DNA of 64,000 bases from Tatlockia sp. (GTDB lineage: Bacteria > Pseudomonadota > Gammaproteobacteria > Legionellales > Legionellaceae), in assembly GCA_013697725.1 (NCBI GenBank), contig JACCWI010000030.1, positions 1 through 64,000 of the forward strand, read 5' to 3'. The position numbers were made by a program, and so were the translations under genes. This document shows positions 8,394 to 17,474 of this stretch, in pieces. The notes beneath the pieces are model-generated. The model did not search any database, was not told the DNA's origin, and saw only the letters and a list, made by a program, of their open reading frames with translations. Within the stretch, counting starts at the first letter, position 1; the number at the start of each line of letters is the position of its first letter.

Positions 8394-8411
8394 CCTGTCA
8401 TTATTGACAGG
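8394..8411. repeat. Inverted repeat between luxR-type gene and GH18 gene
   Basis: CCTGTCA-TTAT-TGACAGG forms a perfect seven-base-pair stem with a four-base loop, placed 55 bases upstream of the hydrolase start and just after the regulator stop. No T run follows on either strand, so an operator or RNA structure is as likely as a terminator. Confidence 0.4.
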
Positions 8412-8428
8412 GGGCTAAACTTTGCTTG

Positions 8429-9169
8429 TTACAGTGTCAACAGTTGAGACTCTAAGGCTTTTGCCAAGGATTGATATTTATTCTTGGTTCCCATTTTCTT
8501 ATTCAATTTTTGTATGTGAAAATTCACGGTTCTTTCTGTTAATTCCAGAGACTGTGCCATTTGCTTCACTGAAAAATGTTTGGCGATTAATAACAAACAT
8601 TGAATTTCACGCTGAGTTAAGCGAAAGGATTTTTCATCCAAAACCTCATTGAGCAGATGAGTCTGAATAAAATGGAAATATAAATAGGCTGCAATAAATA
8701 ATTCATGCTGCAAGGCTTTTGCTTGTAAATTACATTGGTCATTCCGCATCTGAACTATCAATAAAATGGCAAAATTATTGTGTGCACCATGAAGCGGAAT
8801 CGATAAGCCTTCTCTGGCACCAAAATCAATTGAATCCTGCCTCATCTTTCGTTCGGAATCGGAACTTGCCTGCGCGAACTGTTGCTGCAAATTCCAATAG
8901 GTGGGCAAATGATTGTTATAAACAATAGGTAGGGTGCTATCAATATTATTATATTCTTCTTCAAGGTAATGTTGATGCCAGACTTTAAAATTGGCAGAAC
9001 ACATATCATATTTTAATTTATTTTCTGAATGAGGATGATAAGCATAATAAGTAAAGGAGAAAGTATTAATTCCTTTTTGCTTTAAAAAAATATTCAATGC
9101 CTGATCGCAAGCTGATATAAACTTGGCCGTAGCTAAATGATTCTCTAAATTCTCAAGATCTTTATTCAT
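8429..9169 (-). CDS. LuxR-family regulator with autoinducer-binding-type domain (LuxR solo)
   Basis: A 246-residue protein with an N-terminal autoinducer-binding-like domain (about 15-165) and a C-terminal LuxR helix-turn-helix (about 180-240, LTQREIQCLLLIAKHFSVK then LTERTVNFHIQKLNKKMG). In the ligand domain the positions corresponding to conserved Trp, Tyr and Asp of acyl-homoserine-lactone receptors are visible in VWHQHYLEEEY and NNIDSTLPI, followed by PTYW and REGLSIPLHG. No luxI-type synthase is in the window, so it is an orphan receptor whose ligand is unknown. Its position directly upstream of the GH18 gene makes that gene a possible target. Confidence 0.88.
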   Translation of the reverse strand: MNKDLENLENHLATAKFISACDQALNIFLKQKGINTFSFTYYAYHPHSENKLKYDMCSANFKVWHQHYLEEEYNNIDSTLPIVYNNHLPTYWNLQQQFAQASSDSERKMRQDSIDFGAREGLSIPLHGAHNNFAILLIVQMRNDQCNLQAKALQHELFIAAYLYFHFIQTHLLNEVLDEKSFRLTQREIQCLLLIAKHFSVKQMAQSLELTERTVNFHIQKLNKKMGTKNKYQSLAKALESQLLTL

Positions 9170-9287
9170 AATATTTTTAATGAGCGACCAAGGTTTCAGG
9201 AACTAGTTAGTTAAAAAAGGGATGAAATATAGGCTTGTTACCAGTCAGTTTTCTGATAAATTAGACATAACTCCAGCCCATAATATG

Positions 9288-9301
9288 GTTATAATTATAA
9301 C
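9288..9301. promoter_or_regulatory. 14-bp palindrome upstream of the luxR-type gene
   Basis: GTTATAATTATAAC is a perfect palindrome about 120 bases upstream of the regulator start. It could be an operator, but low-complexity A/T palindromes arise easily in this DNA. Confidence 0.2.
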
Positions 9302-9405
9302 AGTTAAGTCATTAGATAGCCATGCTAGATTATGAGCAACCAGGTATTCTAAAGTTTAGCTTGAAAATTTAAGGATAAGCCAATTATAAATGCTTAGCTG
9401 AATTG

Positions 9406-9594
9406 TTATTCTAAAACAAATTTAGAACCGCAATAGGGACAAATTTCCGCACCCGTTTTTTCAATGGGCAGATAAACCTTAGGATGAGCATTCCATAAAG
9501 TCATTTCAGCAGTTGGGCAGCTTAAAGGTAAATCGCAAGCGTGAACTAGGTACTTTTTTTCAGTACAAGCTGGCATTTTTTTCTGGTCTGGCAT
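9406..9594 (-). CDS. Zinc-finger (CHCC-type) domain protein
   Basis: A 62-residue protein starting at the ATG at 9594, six bases after AGAGGAAC; an upstream in-frame start at 9615 lacks such a site. It contains a Cys/His pattern ending in ICPYCGSKFVL, with HACDLPLSCP and an HPKVYLPI segment between, as in the zf-CHCC family related to the NDUFS6 subunit of complex I. It is likely a small zinc-binding protein of unknown bacterial role. It follows miaA by 35 bases on the same strand and could be the last gene of that operon. Confidence 0.8.
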   Translation of the reverse strand: MPDQKKMPACTEKKYLVHACDLPLSCPTAEMTLWNAHPKVYLPIEKTGAEICPYCGSKFVLE

Positions 9595-9629
9595 AATGGT
9601 TCCTCTACGAATCACAATTTTTTGCTAAT

Positions 9630-10568
9630 TTAAGATGGGTTATTATCTAATATTTCCTTAATGAGCGCTATGATTTCAGCCTTAGTCTTTGGGTTTTCAG
9701 CAAAAAATCGCTTTGCTTTAGGCCAATTGCGAAGCCAGGTCATTTGCCTTTTTGCTAATTGACGAGTTGCAGCAATTCCTTTAGCACGCAAGGTTTCATA
9801 ATCATAATCACCGGCTAAATAATCAATAACTTGTCGATAGCCTACTGTACGCATGGCCGGGCAAGTTGATGTCAATTGCCATTTTTGCAGAACTTCGGCC
9901 ACTTCATAAACTAAACCTTGCTCTAACATTTGCTCAAAACGTGTAGCAATGCCTGCATGTAGCCAGGCGCGTTCTTCAGGCTCAATAATTAAATTTACGA
10001 AACTGTAATTTTGATTCTTTTTTTGCTCGGCCCAAAAAGAAGAGAGAGGTTTGCCCGTTAATTCAAAGACTTCCAAAGCACGCAAGACACGTTGACTATC
10101 ATTAGGATGAATTCTTGCAAAAGATTCGGGATCAATGCGAGCAAGTTGTTGATGCATATAAGCCCAGCCAAATAACTCAGCTTGCTGATTTAAAACAGCC
10201 CGCAAAGTACTATCCGCTTGAGGCAAAGGAGAAAGCCCCTGCTGTAGCGCATTGAAATACATTATGGTGCCTCCCACTAAAAGAGGGAGTTTATTACGTT
10301 GGTAAATATCCTCGGATAATTTAACCGCATCTTCACAAAATTGCGCTGCTGAATAACTTTCCGGTGGATTCAAAATATCAATTAGATGATGAGGAGCCCG
10401 CGCAAGCTCTTCTGCACTAGGTTTCGCTGTGCCAATATTCATTTCCCTATAAACCATAGCTGAATCAACACTGATAATCTCAAAAGGGAATACATCGACA
10501 AGTTCGCAAGCTAACGCAGTTTTACCAGAGGCTGTAGCCCCCATTAAACAAAAAATGGTTTTAGGCAT
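9630..10568 (-). CDS. miaA: tRNA dimethylallyltransferase MiaA
   Basis: A 312-residue enzyme that transfers a dimethylallyl group to N6 of A37 in tRNAs reading UNN codons, the first step to ms2i6A. The P-loop GATASGKT is at 10-17, followed by SVDSAMVYREMNIGTAKP and HHLIDIL; LVGGTIMYFNAL and TVGYRQVIDYL are family signatures. It overlaps the end of mutL by eight bases (ATGCCTAA) with GGAGT as ribosome site. The mutL-miaA order is standard in gammaproteobacteria, but hfq does not follow here; a zinc-finger gene does. Confidence 0.97.
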   Translation of the reverse strand: MPKTIFCLMGATASGKTALACELVDVFPFEIISVDSAMVYREMNIGTAKPSAEELARAPHHLIDILNPPESYSAAQFCEDAVKLSEDIYQRNKLPLLVGGTIMYFNALQQGLSPLPQADSTLRAVLNQQAELFGWAYMHQQLARIDPESFARIHPNDSQRVLRALEVFELTGKPLSSFWAEQKKNQNYSFVNLIIEPEERAWLHAGIATRFEQMLEQGLVYEVAEVLQKWQLTSTCPAMRTVGYRQVIDYLAGDYDYETLRAKGIAATRQLAKRQMTWLRNWPKAKRFFAENPKTKAEIIALIKEILDNNPS

Positions 10569-12189
10569 TAAGGACTCCCAAGCAAGTTTGAAGGGATAAT
10601 TGCTTAGAAAAGTTAAGGACTATGTCAGTTGATAGAGTTTGCATGTATGCAATTAAGATTTGTTGTTCTTCTGAACTTAGGCACTGACTAGTTAAGGATT
10701 GATTGCTTACTAACAACTCTAATAACTTCGTCGTTGAAGGAAGAGACTCTGAAAAAAATAGGGTTAAAAAATTTTTTAAATCCAGATGCGGAACTGCAAG
10801 TGGCAGAGAGCGAACTAAAACAGAATTTTCGCTGGCAAGCCCTAGTTCTATCCCCAATTGGTACAAAGCGTCCCTATAGATTTTAAACTGATCGGGTTTG
10901 CAGTTAATTATCAAGCTTAACGGTACAAGCAAAGGTCGGCTCGCAAGTGGCAATTTTTCTGACTTTAAAACTGATAATAACCAATTTCGCTGCAGGGCTA
11001 AGACATCAATTAAAAAAGGTTCTTGCTCTAAGAATATTAAGGCAAATGAGTTATTCAAATTAGTCCAGTTAGTTTCTTTTCTTAACTTTTCAAGACTAGT
11101 GCTTTTAATTAAATAGGGGGGTGAGTACGGTTCACTGAGTGTAAGTGAGCCGGATTCTATAGACTTGGATTCAATTTGATATCCAGTAAGGTCCTCAGGT
11201 TCTCTTAATGTTTTTTGTAATTGCGAACATATAAAATCATGAATCAAGCGCGGTTGTTGAAAACGAACTTCATGCTTGGTAGGGTGAACATTAACGTCTA
11301 CTTCGCTGGGTTTAAGAGTTAGATACAATAAACAAGACGGGTATCGCCCCGGATATAACAAACCTTCATAGGCTTGTTTTATCGCATGATTTAGTAATTT
11401 ATCTTTCACCATACGATTATTAAGGTAAATCCAAAGTCTGTCATTTTGACTTCGTTGCAGATTTTTTGAACTCAACCATCCTCTCAAATGCAAACCCGCA
11501 TGCTCACTGTCTAGATAATTGGCTTGCTCAACAAAGGATTTACCTAAAATTTTACGGATACGAATCAAATTGGTTTTATCGCAGTTTGCAGAAGCGATAT
11601 TTAATAGCTGCTTTGAATTATGACTCAAATTAATAGCGATATGAGGCGCACTTAAAGCAAACCGTTTTACAACTAATTCGATTGCCTGAAATTCTGAACG
11701 CTCAGGCTTTAGAAATTTTTTTCTAACAGGCGCATTAAAGAAAATATCGCGCACATCGACTGTAGTTCCCTTTGATCGAGCACAAGGACTTAGAGTCACC
11801 TTTCCCTCTCCATCTGCAGAAAGCATCATGGCATGAGATTGGTCAGGGGTTTTTGAGCTAATGGTTAAACGAGAAATAGAAGCGATGCTTGCCAAAGCTT
11901 CCCCACGAAAACCCATGGTTGCAATCGCGTATAAATCATTCAACTGACTAATTTTAGAAGTTGCATGAGCTGCAATTGCTAACGGCAAATCATCGGCAAC
12001 AATCCCTGCCCCATTGTCAGAAATTTTAATTTGAGTAAGGCCGCCATAACCAATATCAATACTAATGTGATCAGCTCCGGCATCAAAAGAATTTTCTAAT
12101 AGTTCTTTTACTACCGAAGCAGGTCTTTCAATAACTTCGCCTGCAGCAATTTGATTGGCTAGTACTGCTGATAATTGCAAGATTCTCAT
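10561..12189 (-). CDS. mutL: DNA mismatch repair protein MutL
   Basis: A 542-residue GHKL-ATPase that couples MutS mismatch recognition to MutH/UvrD-type downstream steps. N-terminal ATPase motifs are clear: VVKELLENSFDAGAD, DNGAGI and GFRGEALASI. The transducer domain with the basic LNNRMVKDKLL and VDVNVHPTKHEVRF follows to about residue 320. The C-terminal dimerisation domain is present, but the DQHAxxERxxxE endonuclease motif is absent (EQEPFLIDVLALQRN is there instead), as in E. coli-type MutL. It is shorter than E. coli MutL (615), mainly in the linker. Its ATG overlaps the amiB stop (ATGA). Confidence 0.97.
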   Translation of the reverse strand: MRILQLSAVLANQIAAGEVIERPASVVKELLENSFDAGADHISIDIGYGGLTQIKISDNGAGIVADDLPLAIAAHATSKISQLNDLYAIATMGFRGEALASIASISRLTISSKTPDQSHAMMLSADGEGKVTLSPCARSKGTTVDVRDIFFNAPVRKKFLKPERSEFQAIELVVKRFALSAPHIAINLSHNSKQLLNIASANCDKTNLIRIRKILGKSFVEQANYLDSEHAGLHLRGWLSSKNLQRSQNDRLWIYLNNRMVKDKLLNHAIKQAYEGLLYPGRYPSCLLYLTLKPSEVDVNVHPTKHEVRFQQPRLIHDFICSQLQKTLREPEDLTGYQIESKSIESGSLTLSEPYSPPYLIKSTSLEKLRKETNWTNLNNSFALIFLEQEPFLIDVLALQRNWLLSVLKSEKLPLASRPLLVPLSLIINCKPDQFKIYRDALYQLGIELGLASENSVLVRSLPLAVPHLDLKNFLTLFFSESLPSTTKLLELLVSNQSLTSQCLSSEEQQILIAYMQTLSTDIVLNFSKQLSLQTCLGVLNA

Positions 12190-13553
12190 GTAAGCGGTGA
12201 AGGAATGATGAGCTTTTGTCCAGCACGCAATTGGGTGCTGGAGAGATTATTAGCAGCCTGCAAGGCTGAAGCTGAAACTTTATAACGCGTCGCTATTTTA
12301 GGGAGCGACTCACCACTTTGCACCCAATGAATAGCATTATTGTTAGTTAGTGCTTCAATACGGGAGCCATGTGGCGGGTAATCCCAAAAATAACTTTTGA
12401 GTCCGCTAAAAATCGATTGAGCCAAGCGTGTCTGATAATAGGTACTAATTAGATTTTTTTCTTCATTGGGATTGGAAATAAACCCAGTTTCAATAAGGAT
12501 TGAAGGAATATCTGGCGATTTAAGCACCATGAATCGTGCCTGTTCAACTCGATTATTGTGCAAGCGAGTAATACCATTTATGTTTTTCAACACTCTCTCA
12601 CCGAGGTGAAGACTGGATCCCACAGTTGCCGTTTGTGATAAATCAATTAAAACGGTGCGCACTAACCCACTTTGATCATCCAATTGAGAGAGATTGACAC
12701 CGCCTAATTCTGAATAGTTTTCTTTCGCCGCCAACCAACGTGCTGCCTCAGAGGTTGCACCTGACTGGGACAAAGCAAACACCGATGCACCACTGGATTG
12801 AGGATTAATAAAAGCATCGGCATGAATGGAAACAAAAATATCCGCATTGTACTTTCTTGCAATAGTTAAACGCTCACGCAAGCCAATGTAATAATCCTGA
12901 TTTCTTGTTAATACAGCATGCATTCCCGGCTGTTTATCAATAATCTGCTTTAATTTTAGGGCAATAGCTAAGGTCACATCTTTTTCCGAAGTAGCTCTTG
13001 GTCCTCGCGCTCCTGGATCTTTTCCACCATGCCCGGCATCTAGCACTACGATCACATCGCGCAATTTTCTAGATGGTTTCTGTGGATTCGGCAGCAATAT
13101 AGCAGCGTTTTTAAGCGTTTTAATTTCCGTTTTTTTTGAGATTGCTTTGTCGGGTATTTTTCTTATCAACCCTTTATTGGCCGAAAGATCGAGTGAAAAG
13201 CCATGTTTTGATACTGAATTTAGTGAATTAGTTTTAGTTTGCACCACCTGATTGACTTCAAACACGAGGCGCAGCGTTTTTGGATTAGGATGTCCGCTGC
13301 GAATATATTTAATTAGCGGCGAGCCTAAATTTACTTGATTGAGGTTAAACGCTAACTCAGTATTCTCAAAATCAATGACTACGCGATCAGGATTAGTGAG
13401 CGTAAAGACCTTATGACCCACTGCACTATCTAATTTAAATTGCACAGATGGCTGGCCGGCCACTTGTTTAATATCGACTGATAGCAACTTTGCTGCCATC
13501 AGGATAGGGCTAAATATCATTAAACAACAAAATAAAAAAGGTCGCTTACTCAT
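12186..13553 (-). CDS. amiB: N-acetylmuramoyl-L-alanine amidase AmiB/AmiC type with LysM
   Basis: A 455-residue periplasmic amidase that cuts peptide stems from peptidoglycan to split daughter cells. Order: signal peptide (1-21), AMIN domain (about 25-125), zinc amidase_3 domain (about 165-390; LDAGHGGKDPGARG with His175, SIHADAF and SILIETGFISN), and a C-terminal LysM repeat (about 408-452, HWVQSGESLPKIATRYKVS). It overlaps tsaE upstream and mutL downstream by four bases each. The tsaE-amiB-mutL-miaA order is a conserved gammaproteobacterial arrangement. Confidence 0.96.
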   Translation of the reverse strand: MSKRPFLFCCLMIFSPILMAAKLLSVDIKQVAGQPSVQFKLDSAVGHKVFTLTNPDRVVIDFENTELAFNLNQVNLGSPLIKYIRSGHPNPKTLRLVFEVNQVVQTKTNSLNSVSKHGFSLDLSANKGLIRKIPDKAISKKTEIKTLKNAAILLPNPQKPSRKLRDVIVVLDAGHGGKDPGARGPRATSEKDVTLAIALKLKQIIDKQPGMHAVLTRNQDYYIGLRERLTIARKYNADIFVSIHADAFINPQSSGASVFALSQSGATSEAARWLAAKENYSELGGVNLSQLDDQSGLVRTVLIDLSQTATVGSSLHLGERVLKNINGITRLHNNRVEQARFMVLKSPDIPSILIETGFISNPNEEKNLISTYYQTRLAQSIFSGLKSYFWDYPPHGSRIEALTNNNAIHWVQSGESLPKIATRYKVSASALQAANNLSSTQLRAGQKLIIPSPLT

Positions 13554-14017
13554 TGTTTACCTGCAAGACAATGCAAAATTTTTTCACCGGCGGCGCTTGA
13601 TGCCGAACAAATCAGCAAACGGCCACTCCCACTTATTGTAAAGGCAAAATTAATATCAATCTGGTCTAAACTATGACTTATTCGTTCTGGCCACTCAATG
13701 CAACAGAGCGCGTTTTCTTGAAAATAATCTCTAAAACCAATGTACTCAAGCTCAGATTCATCATGAATACGATACAGATCAAAATGATGCATTTGCAAGT
13801 TTTGGTAACTATAACTTTCAACCAGGGAAAAAGTAGGACTTTTTATAGCCGATTTAATGCCTAAAGCTCGTAACAAAGCTCGAATAAAAGTCGTCTTTCC
13901 TGCACCAATTTCACCACTAAAGGTTAAAACTAGAGGCCAAATCAACAAAGTTGCCAACCTTGCTGCCAATAGAGCAGAAGCAGATTCACTTGGGAGTTTG
14001 ATTTCAACTTTAATCAT
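13550..14017 (-). CDS. tsaE: tRNA threonylcarbamoyladenosine biosynthesis ATPase TsaE
   Basis: A 155-residue P-loop protein required with TsaB and TsaD to form t6A37 in tRNAs reading ANN codons. Walker A is GEIGAGKTTF at about 35-44, then SPTFSLVESY and HHFDLYRI, and the terminal part has CCIEWPERI (the Trp-Pro-Glu motif of the family). It overlaps nnr by eight bases and amiB by four, so the five genes from nnr to miaA form one operon. Confidence 0.96.
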   Translation of the reverse strand: MIKVEIKLPSESASALLAARLATLLIWPLVLTFSGEIGAGKTTFIRALLRALGIKSAIKSPTFSLVESYSYQNLQMHHFDLYRIHDESELEYIGFRDYFQENALCCIEWPERISHSLDQIDINFAFTISGSGRLLICSASSAAGEKILHCLAGKQ

Positions 14018-15497
14018 GGCTTTCAGGATTAGCTAATTGATGTAAATAAGGCATCAAATCTGAAGCGAGTAAGCCCCGTTCGCCTTGCGCTGCTGCAGCA
14101 TCACCGGCACAGGCATGCAACCAAGTGCCTAATTTCGCTGCATCAGCGAGCAATAAACCTTGAGCCACTAATCCACCAATAACACCAGAAAGGACATCGC
14201 CCATGCCTGCACTGGCCATTCCTGGATTTCCGGCGTTACACAGGTAAATTTCAGAATCACTGGTTGCCACCAAGGAGCCCGCACCCTTTAAAATTACATT
14301 GCCGCCGTACATTTCTTGTAAACGAATAATAGCTTGGTATCGATCTTTTTGAATATCAGCGGTGGTGCAATCTAAAAGACTCGCAGCTTCCCCAGGATGT
14401 GGAGTCAGAATCCAGTTATCATCTTGTTGTGCATTTTGAGCAAGAAGCCTTAAAGCGGAAGCATCAATAATCATTGGTAGTTGCGACGCTAAGGCTAAGG
14501 TAAACATTGCCCTGGCCCATTCATCTTCACCGAGTCCGGGCCCGATAACGCAAACCGTTGCTCTGGTAATTAAGGCTTGCAATTGCTCTGGCTCATCAAT
14601 GCCATAAATCATAGCTTCAACTAATGAAGGCAAGGCTTGATTAGCATGATCCGGCCGAGTTGCAATAGTTACCAGACCGGCTCCAATTCGCAAGGCAGCA
14701 GTAGCCGCCAAGCATACAGAACCAGGCATGCCATATCCACCACCAATAATTAAAACATGACCAAAGTGATTTTTATGAGAATTTTTTAAACGGGGCGCTA
14801 AAAGAGTTTTACAAAGACTATCGTCTAATAAGCAAGCTGCTGGGAGAATTGCCGCTAAGTATTTCTCAAGTTCCAGATCAAGGCAAATTATTTCACCGCA
14901 TTGATCAAATCCATCCTGGGTCATTAAACCTAATTTATTAGCTATAAAAGTCAGGGTGTGCGTTGCACGTACACAAATTCCCATAACTTGACCAGTATCC
15001 GCATTTAATCCCGAAGGTATATCAAGGGCAATAACTGGAAGTTTGGCTTCATTGATTTGGTTAATAGCGGTCGCTAAAGGGCCATAAACTTGACCTTTTA
15101 AACCTATACCTAATAAGGCATCAACAATTAGCTCAGCCTCACTATCGATAGGATCATCAATACATTGGCAAATTACTCCCGCTGCTAAAGCTTGTAAAGC
15201 AGCATGACAAGCAGCCGGAGGTAGATTTTCAATTGACTTATATTGATTAATCACAACAGAATAGCCATTGGTATGAGCTAGCCTCGCTAGCACATAACCA
15301 TCGCCTGCATTGTTGCCACTACCACAGAAAACAGCAAGAGAGCGCACGTTTGGGTAGCGCTTCTTAAGGGTCAAAAAAGCACTGGTACCGGCTCGTGACA
15401 TGAGCTCATCATCACTTAAGCCTAGCTCTTTCTTAACCAGTAATTCAATTGAACGAATTTGTGCAACCTGATAAAGCGCTTTATTGGATGATGTCAT
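14010..15497 (-). CDS. nnr: Bifunctional NAD(P)H-hydrate epimerase / ADP-dependent dehydratase
   Basis: A 495-residue fusion of the two metabolite-repair enzymes that rescue hydrated NAD(P)H. The N-terminal YjeF_N epimerase domain (about 1-215) carries CGSGNNAGDGYVLARLA at 58-74 and LDIPSGLNADTG. The C-terminal ribokinase-like dehydratase (about 225-490) carries IIGGGYGMPGSVCLAATAALR, TPHPGEAA and GNPGMASAGMGDVLSG. The start has AGGACG upstream. It is the first gene of the tsaE-amiB-mutL-miaA operon. Confidence 0.96.
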   Translation of the reverse strand: MTSSNKALYQVAQIRSIELLVKKELGLSDDELMSRAGTSAFLTLKKRYPNVRSLAVFCGSGNNAGDGYVLARLAHTNGYSVVINQYKSIENLPPAACHAALQALAAGVICQCIDDPIDSEAELIVDALLGIGLKGQVYGPLATAINQINEAKLPVIALDIPSGLNADTGQVMGICVRATHTLTFIANKLGLMTQDGFDQCGEIICLDLELEKYLAAILPAACLLDDSLCKTLLAPRLKNSHKNHFGHVLIIGGGYGMPGSVCLAATAALRIGAGLVTIATRPDHANQALPSLVEAMIYGIDEPEQLQALITRATVCVIGPGLGEDEWARAMFTLALASQLPMIIDASALRLLAQNAQQDDNWILTPHPGEAASLLDCTTADIQKDRYQAIIRLQEMYGGNVILKGAGSLVATSDSEIYLCNAGNPGMASAGMGDVLSGVIGGLVAQGLLLADAAKLGTWLHACAGDAAAAQGERGLLASDLMPYLHQLANPESHD

Positions 15498-15645
15498 ATC
15501 GTCCTATGCCTTTTAATATTGAGCTAATCTGCTACGCCAGTGGACATCAAAAGATCGAGAGCTAAATCTTTAGGTTCTAAGTTCAAGCATAAACTCAAAA
15601 ATAAAGATTTAGCTTTTCAGTCATCTAATAATAACAGCTGCTAAA

Positions 15646-16050
15646 CTATTCTTTTTTAACTAGTGTCAAAGCAGGCTTAGCACGATTTTTTAAATCTCGC
15701 GGAGATAACGGTGGAGGTGGTGGCTCATCACTATACTCATCTCCAAACTCCATGCCACGGCCATTCTCTTTTGCATAGATAGCAAGAACAGCAGCAGGAA
15801 CTACAAATATCTGTACACTTTTGCCTGAAAATCGAGCAGTAAAAACAATCCGATCATTTTCCAGATGCAAGCCTCGACAAGCTTTTGGAGAAATATTCAA
15901 AACAATTCGCCCTTCATTCACATGTTCTTGCGGCACTTGTACATTGGGATATTCTGCATTGACTAAAACATAAGGCGTCAAATCATTATCAACGATCCAG
16001 TCGTAAAGTGCTTTGATGAGATAGGGTTTATTTGATGTCATTTTAGTCAT
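15646..16050 (-). CDS. sspB: ClpXP protease specificity-enhancing factor SspB
   Basis: A 134-residue adaptor that binds ssrA-tagged peptides and hands them to ClpXP. The substrate-binding fold is clear (NKPYLIKALYDWIVDNDLTP, RIVLNISPKA, FVVPAAVLAIYAKENG). A Pro-rich linker (EPPPPPLSP) then leads to a C-terminal ClpX-binding tail (KPALTLVKKE), comparable to RPALRVVK in E. coli. The start is probably the ATG at 16050 or 16041, right after the sspA stop. Longer readings into sspA add a non-homologous tail. Confidence 0.93.
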   Translation of the reverse strand: MTKMTSNKPYLIKALYDWIVDNDLTPYVLVNAEYPNVQVPQEHVNEGRIVLNISPKACRGLHLENDRIVFTARFSGKSVQIFVVPAAVLAIYAKENGRGMEFGDEYSDEPPPPPLSPRDLKNRAKPALTLVKKE

Positions 16051-16051
16051 A

Positions 16052-16672
16052 TTAAGCAGCTCGCAATTGCCTCTCAGCATCCGTTAAACTGGTTTGAAAA
16101 GAATCACGTTTAAATAGACGCTGCATGTAAGCATTTAATCCTTTCAATTTGGCTGGAATTTCTATTCCTAATTGAGGCAACCGCCATAATAGTGGCGCCA
16201 AAGCACAATCCAGTAAAGAAAATTCATCACTAAGAAAATACGGCTTATCAGCAAATACAGGTTCTAAACTTATCAAACTCTCTGATAAGCGTTGGCGCGA
16301 TTCTTCAATATCATTACCCATTCTGATATTTTGTAGTAGGAAATACCAATCTTGTTCTACACGATGCATCATTTTACGTGCTTCGGCGCGGGCAACAGGA
16401 TATACCGGTAAGAGCGGAGGATGCGGGAAACGCTCATCCAAATACTCCATTATTATTCGAGCTTCATATAAAACCAATTCACGGTCAATGAGCGTCGGAA
16501 TGGATCCATAGGGATTTAGAGCTAATAAATCATCAAGTGCCTCACCTTGTCTTGCTTGAAGAATCTCAACATTCACACCCTTTTCTGCTAACACTATTCG
16601 AACTTGATGACTATAAACATCATCACTATCGGAATACAAAGACATAATTGTACGCTTTGCCACTATAGCCAT
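16052..16672 (-). CDS. sspA: Stringent starvation protein A (RNA polymerase-associated)
   Basis: A 206-residue glutathione-S-transferase-fold protein that associates with RNA polymerase under stress; it does not act as a transferase. The N-terminal thioredoxin-like part (SLYSDSDDVYSHQVRIVLAEKGV, NPYGSIPTLIDRELVLYEARIIMEYLDERFPHPPL) and the helical C-terminus (FSLLDCALAPLLWRLPQLGIE) match SspA well. Strong ribosome site GGAGAGAG. sspB follows with no gap, the standard sspAB operon. In L. pneumophila SspA is linked to stress and virulence control, which is not visible in sequence. Confidence 0.95.
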   Translation of the reverse strand: MAIVAKRTIMSLYSDSDDVYSHQVRIVLAEKGVNVEILQARQGEALDDLLALNPYGSIPTLIDRELVLYEARIIMEYLDERFPHPPLLPVYPVARAEARKMMHRVEQDWYFLLQNIRMGNDIEESRQRLSESLISLEPVFADKPYFLSDEFSLLDCALAPLLWRLPQLGIEIPAKLKGLNAYMQRLFKRDSFQTSLTDAERQLRAA

Positions 16673-16700
16673 CTAACTCTCTCCAGTCGTTAATTCTTTG

Positions 16701-16715
16701 TTGACAACTTGTCAA
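16701..16715 (-). promoter_or_regulatory. Palindromic -35 region of sspA
   Basis: TTGACAA-C-TTGTCAA is a perfect inverted repeat 29 bases before the sspA start. On the minus strand its first half supplies a consensus -35 (TTGACA), with a weak -10 candidate around AATTAA some 16 bases further. A protein bound to the palindrome would block that -35 box. Inferred from sequence only. Confidence 0.35.
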
Positions 16716-16802
16716 AAGGAGCATTTTAGCACATTTTTATAAGTCTAGATGAGCTATCAGCTGACAAATTTTTTTTCTTCAAAAAATTGTTTGATAAAAG
16801 GC

Positions 16803-17474
16803 TTAAAATAATAATTTTTTCCAGTAAGTTTTTTTAAGAAAGAAGGCAAGAAGGCTAAAAATTCCAAGAAAAATCAGCACCTTATAACCAATCTGATAAC
16901 GAGAAGCCCGTGAGGGGTCGCCCACATAGACTAGAAAGCTTAACAAGTCGTTAATAAAGGCACCTTGATCCTTTGGGCTTAAGCCTGCGAGCGAATAAAG
17001 AACATTAGGCATGGCGGTGTCTGGAACTAAAAAATTATTTGACCCGAATGGACGTCGATTATCTGCATAAAATCCTTTCAAATAATTTGAAATCCATATT
17101 GGATCACGAACTCGCGTCACTAAAGATAGATCAGGAGGAGCTAGGCCAAACCACTGTATTGCTTCTGCTGCCGGCATAGCAATTTGTATAGGATCAGGGA
17201 TTTTTGCCGAGGTGAAGATCAAATTAGACAGCAAACCTGCGTCTACCTGTCCACTAAAACGAACTAAACCTAGATCTTTCGCTAATTGGTCATAGCGTAG
17301 ATAACGCAAAGAATGACAACCTGAACAATAATTCATATAAATTTTTGCCCCTCGTTGGAGCTTTGACTTATCCTCAACACCCAGGTTAAAAGCTCCCCAG
17401 GCAGTTGCAACGTAAATTTGTAAGAGAACCGCTATATAACCACTACTTAGATAGCTAAGGCATTTTTTATTCAC
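16803..17474 (-). CDS. petC: Ubiquinol-cytochrome c reductase, cytochrome c1
   Basis: A 223-residue c-type cytochrome of the bc1 complex that passes electrons from the Rieske centre to soluble cytochrome c. A signal segment (1-27) precedes the haem site CSGCH (Cys50, Cys53, His54); the axial Met lies in DTAMPNVLYS, and a single C-terminal membrane anchor (IGYKVLIFLGIFSLLAFFL) holds it in the membrane. Translation starts at a GTG with AAGGA upstream and overlaps petB by eight bases. Last gene of petABC. Confidence 0.96.
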   Translation of the reverse strand: MNKKCLSYLSSGYIAVLLQIYVATAWGAFNLGVEDKSKLQRGAKIYMNYCSGCHSLRYLRYDQLAKDLGLVRFSGQVDAGLLSNLIFTSAKIPDPIQIAMPAAEAIQWFGLAPPDLSLVTRVRDPIWISNYLKGFYADNRRPFGSNNFLVPDTAMPNVLYSLAGLSPKDQGAFINDLLSFLVYVGDPSRASRYQIGYKVLIFLGIFSLLAFFLKKTYWKKLLF

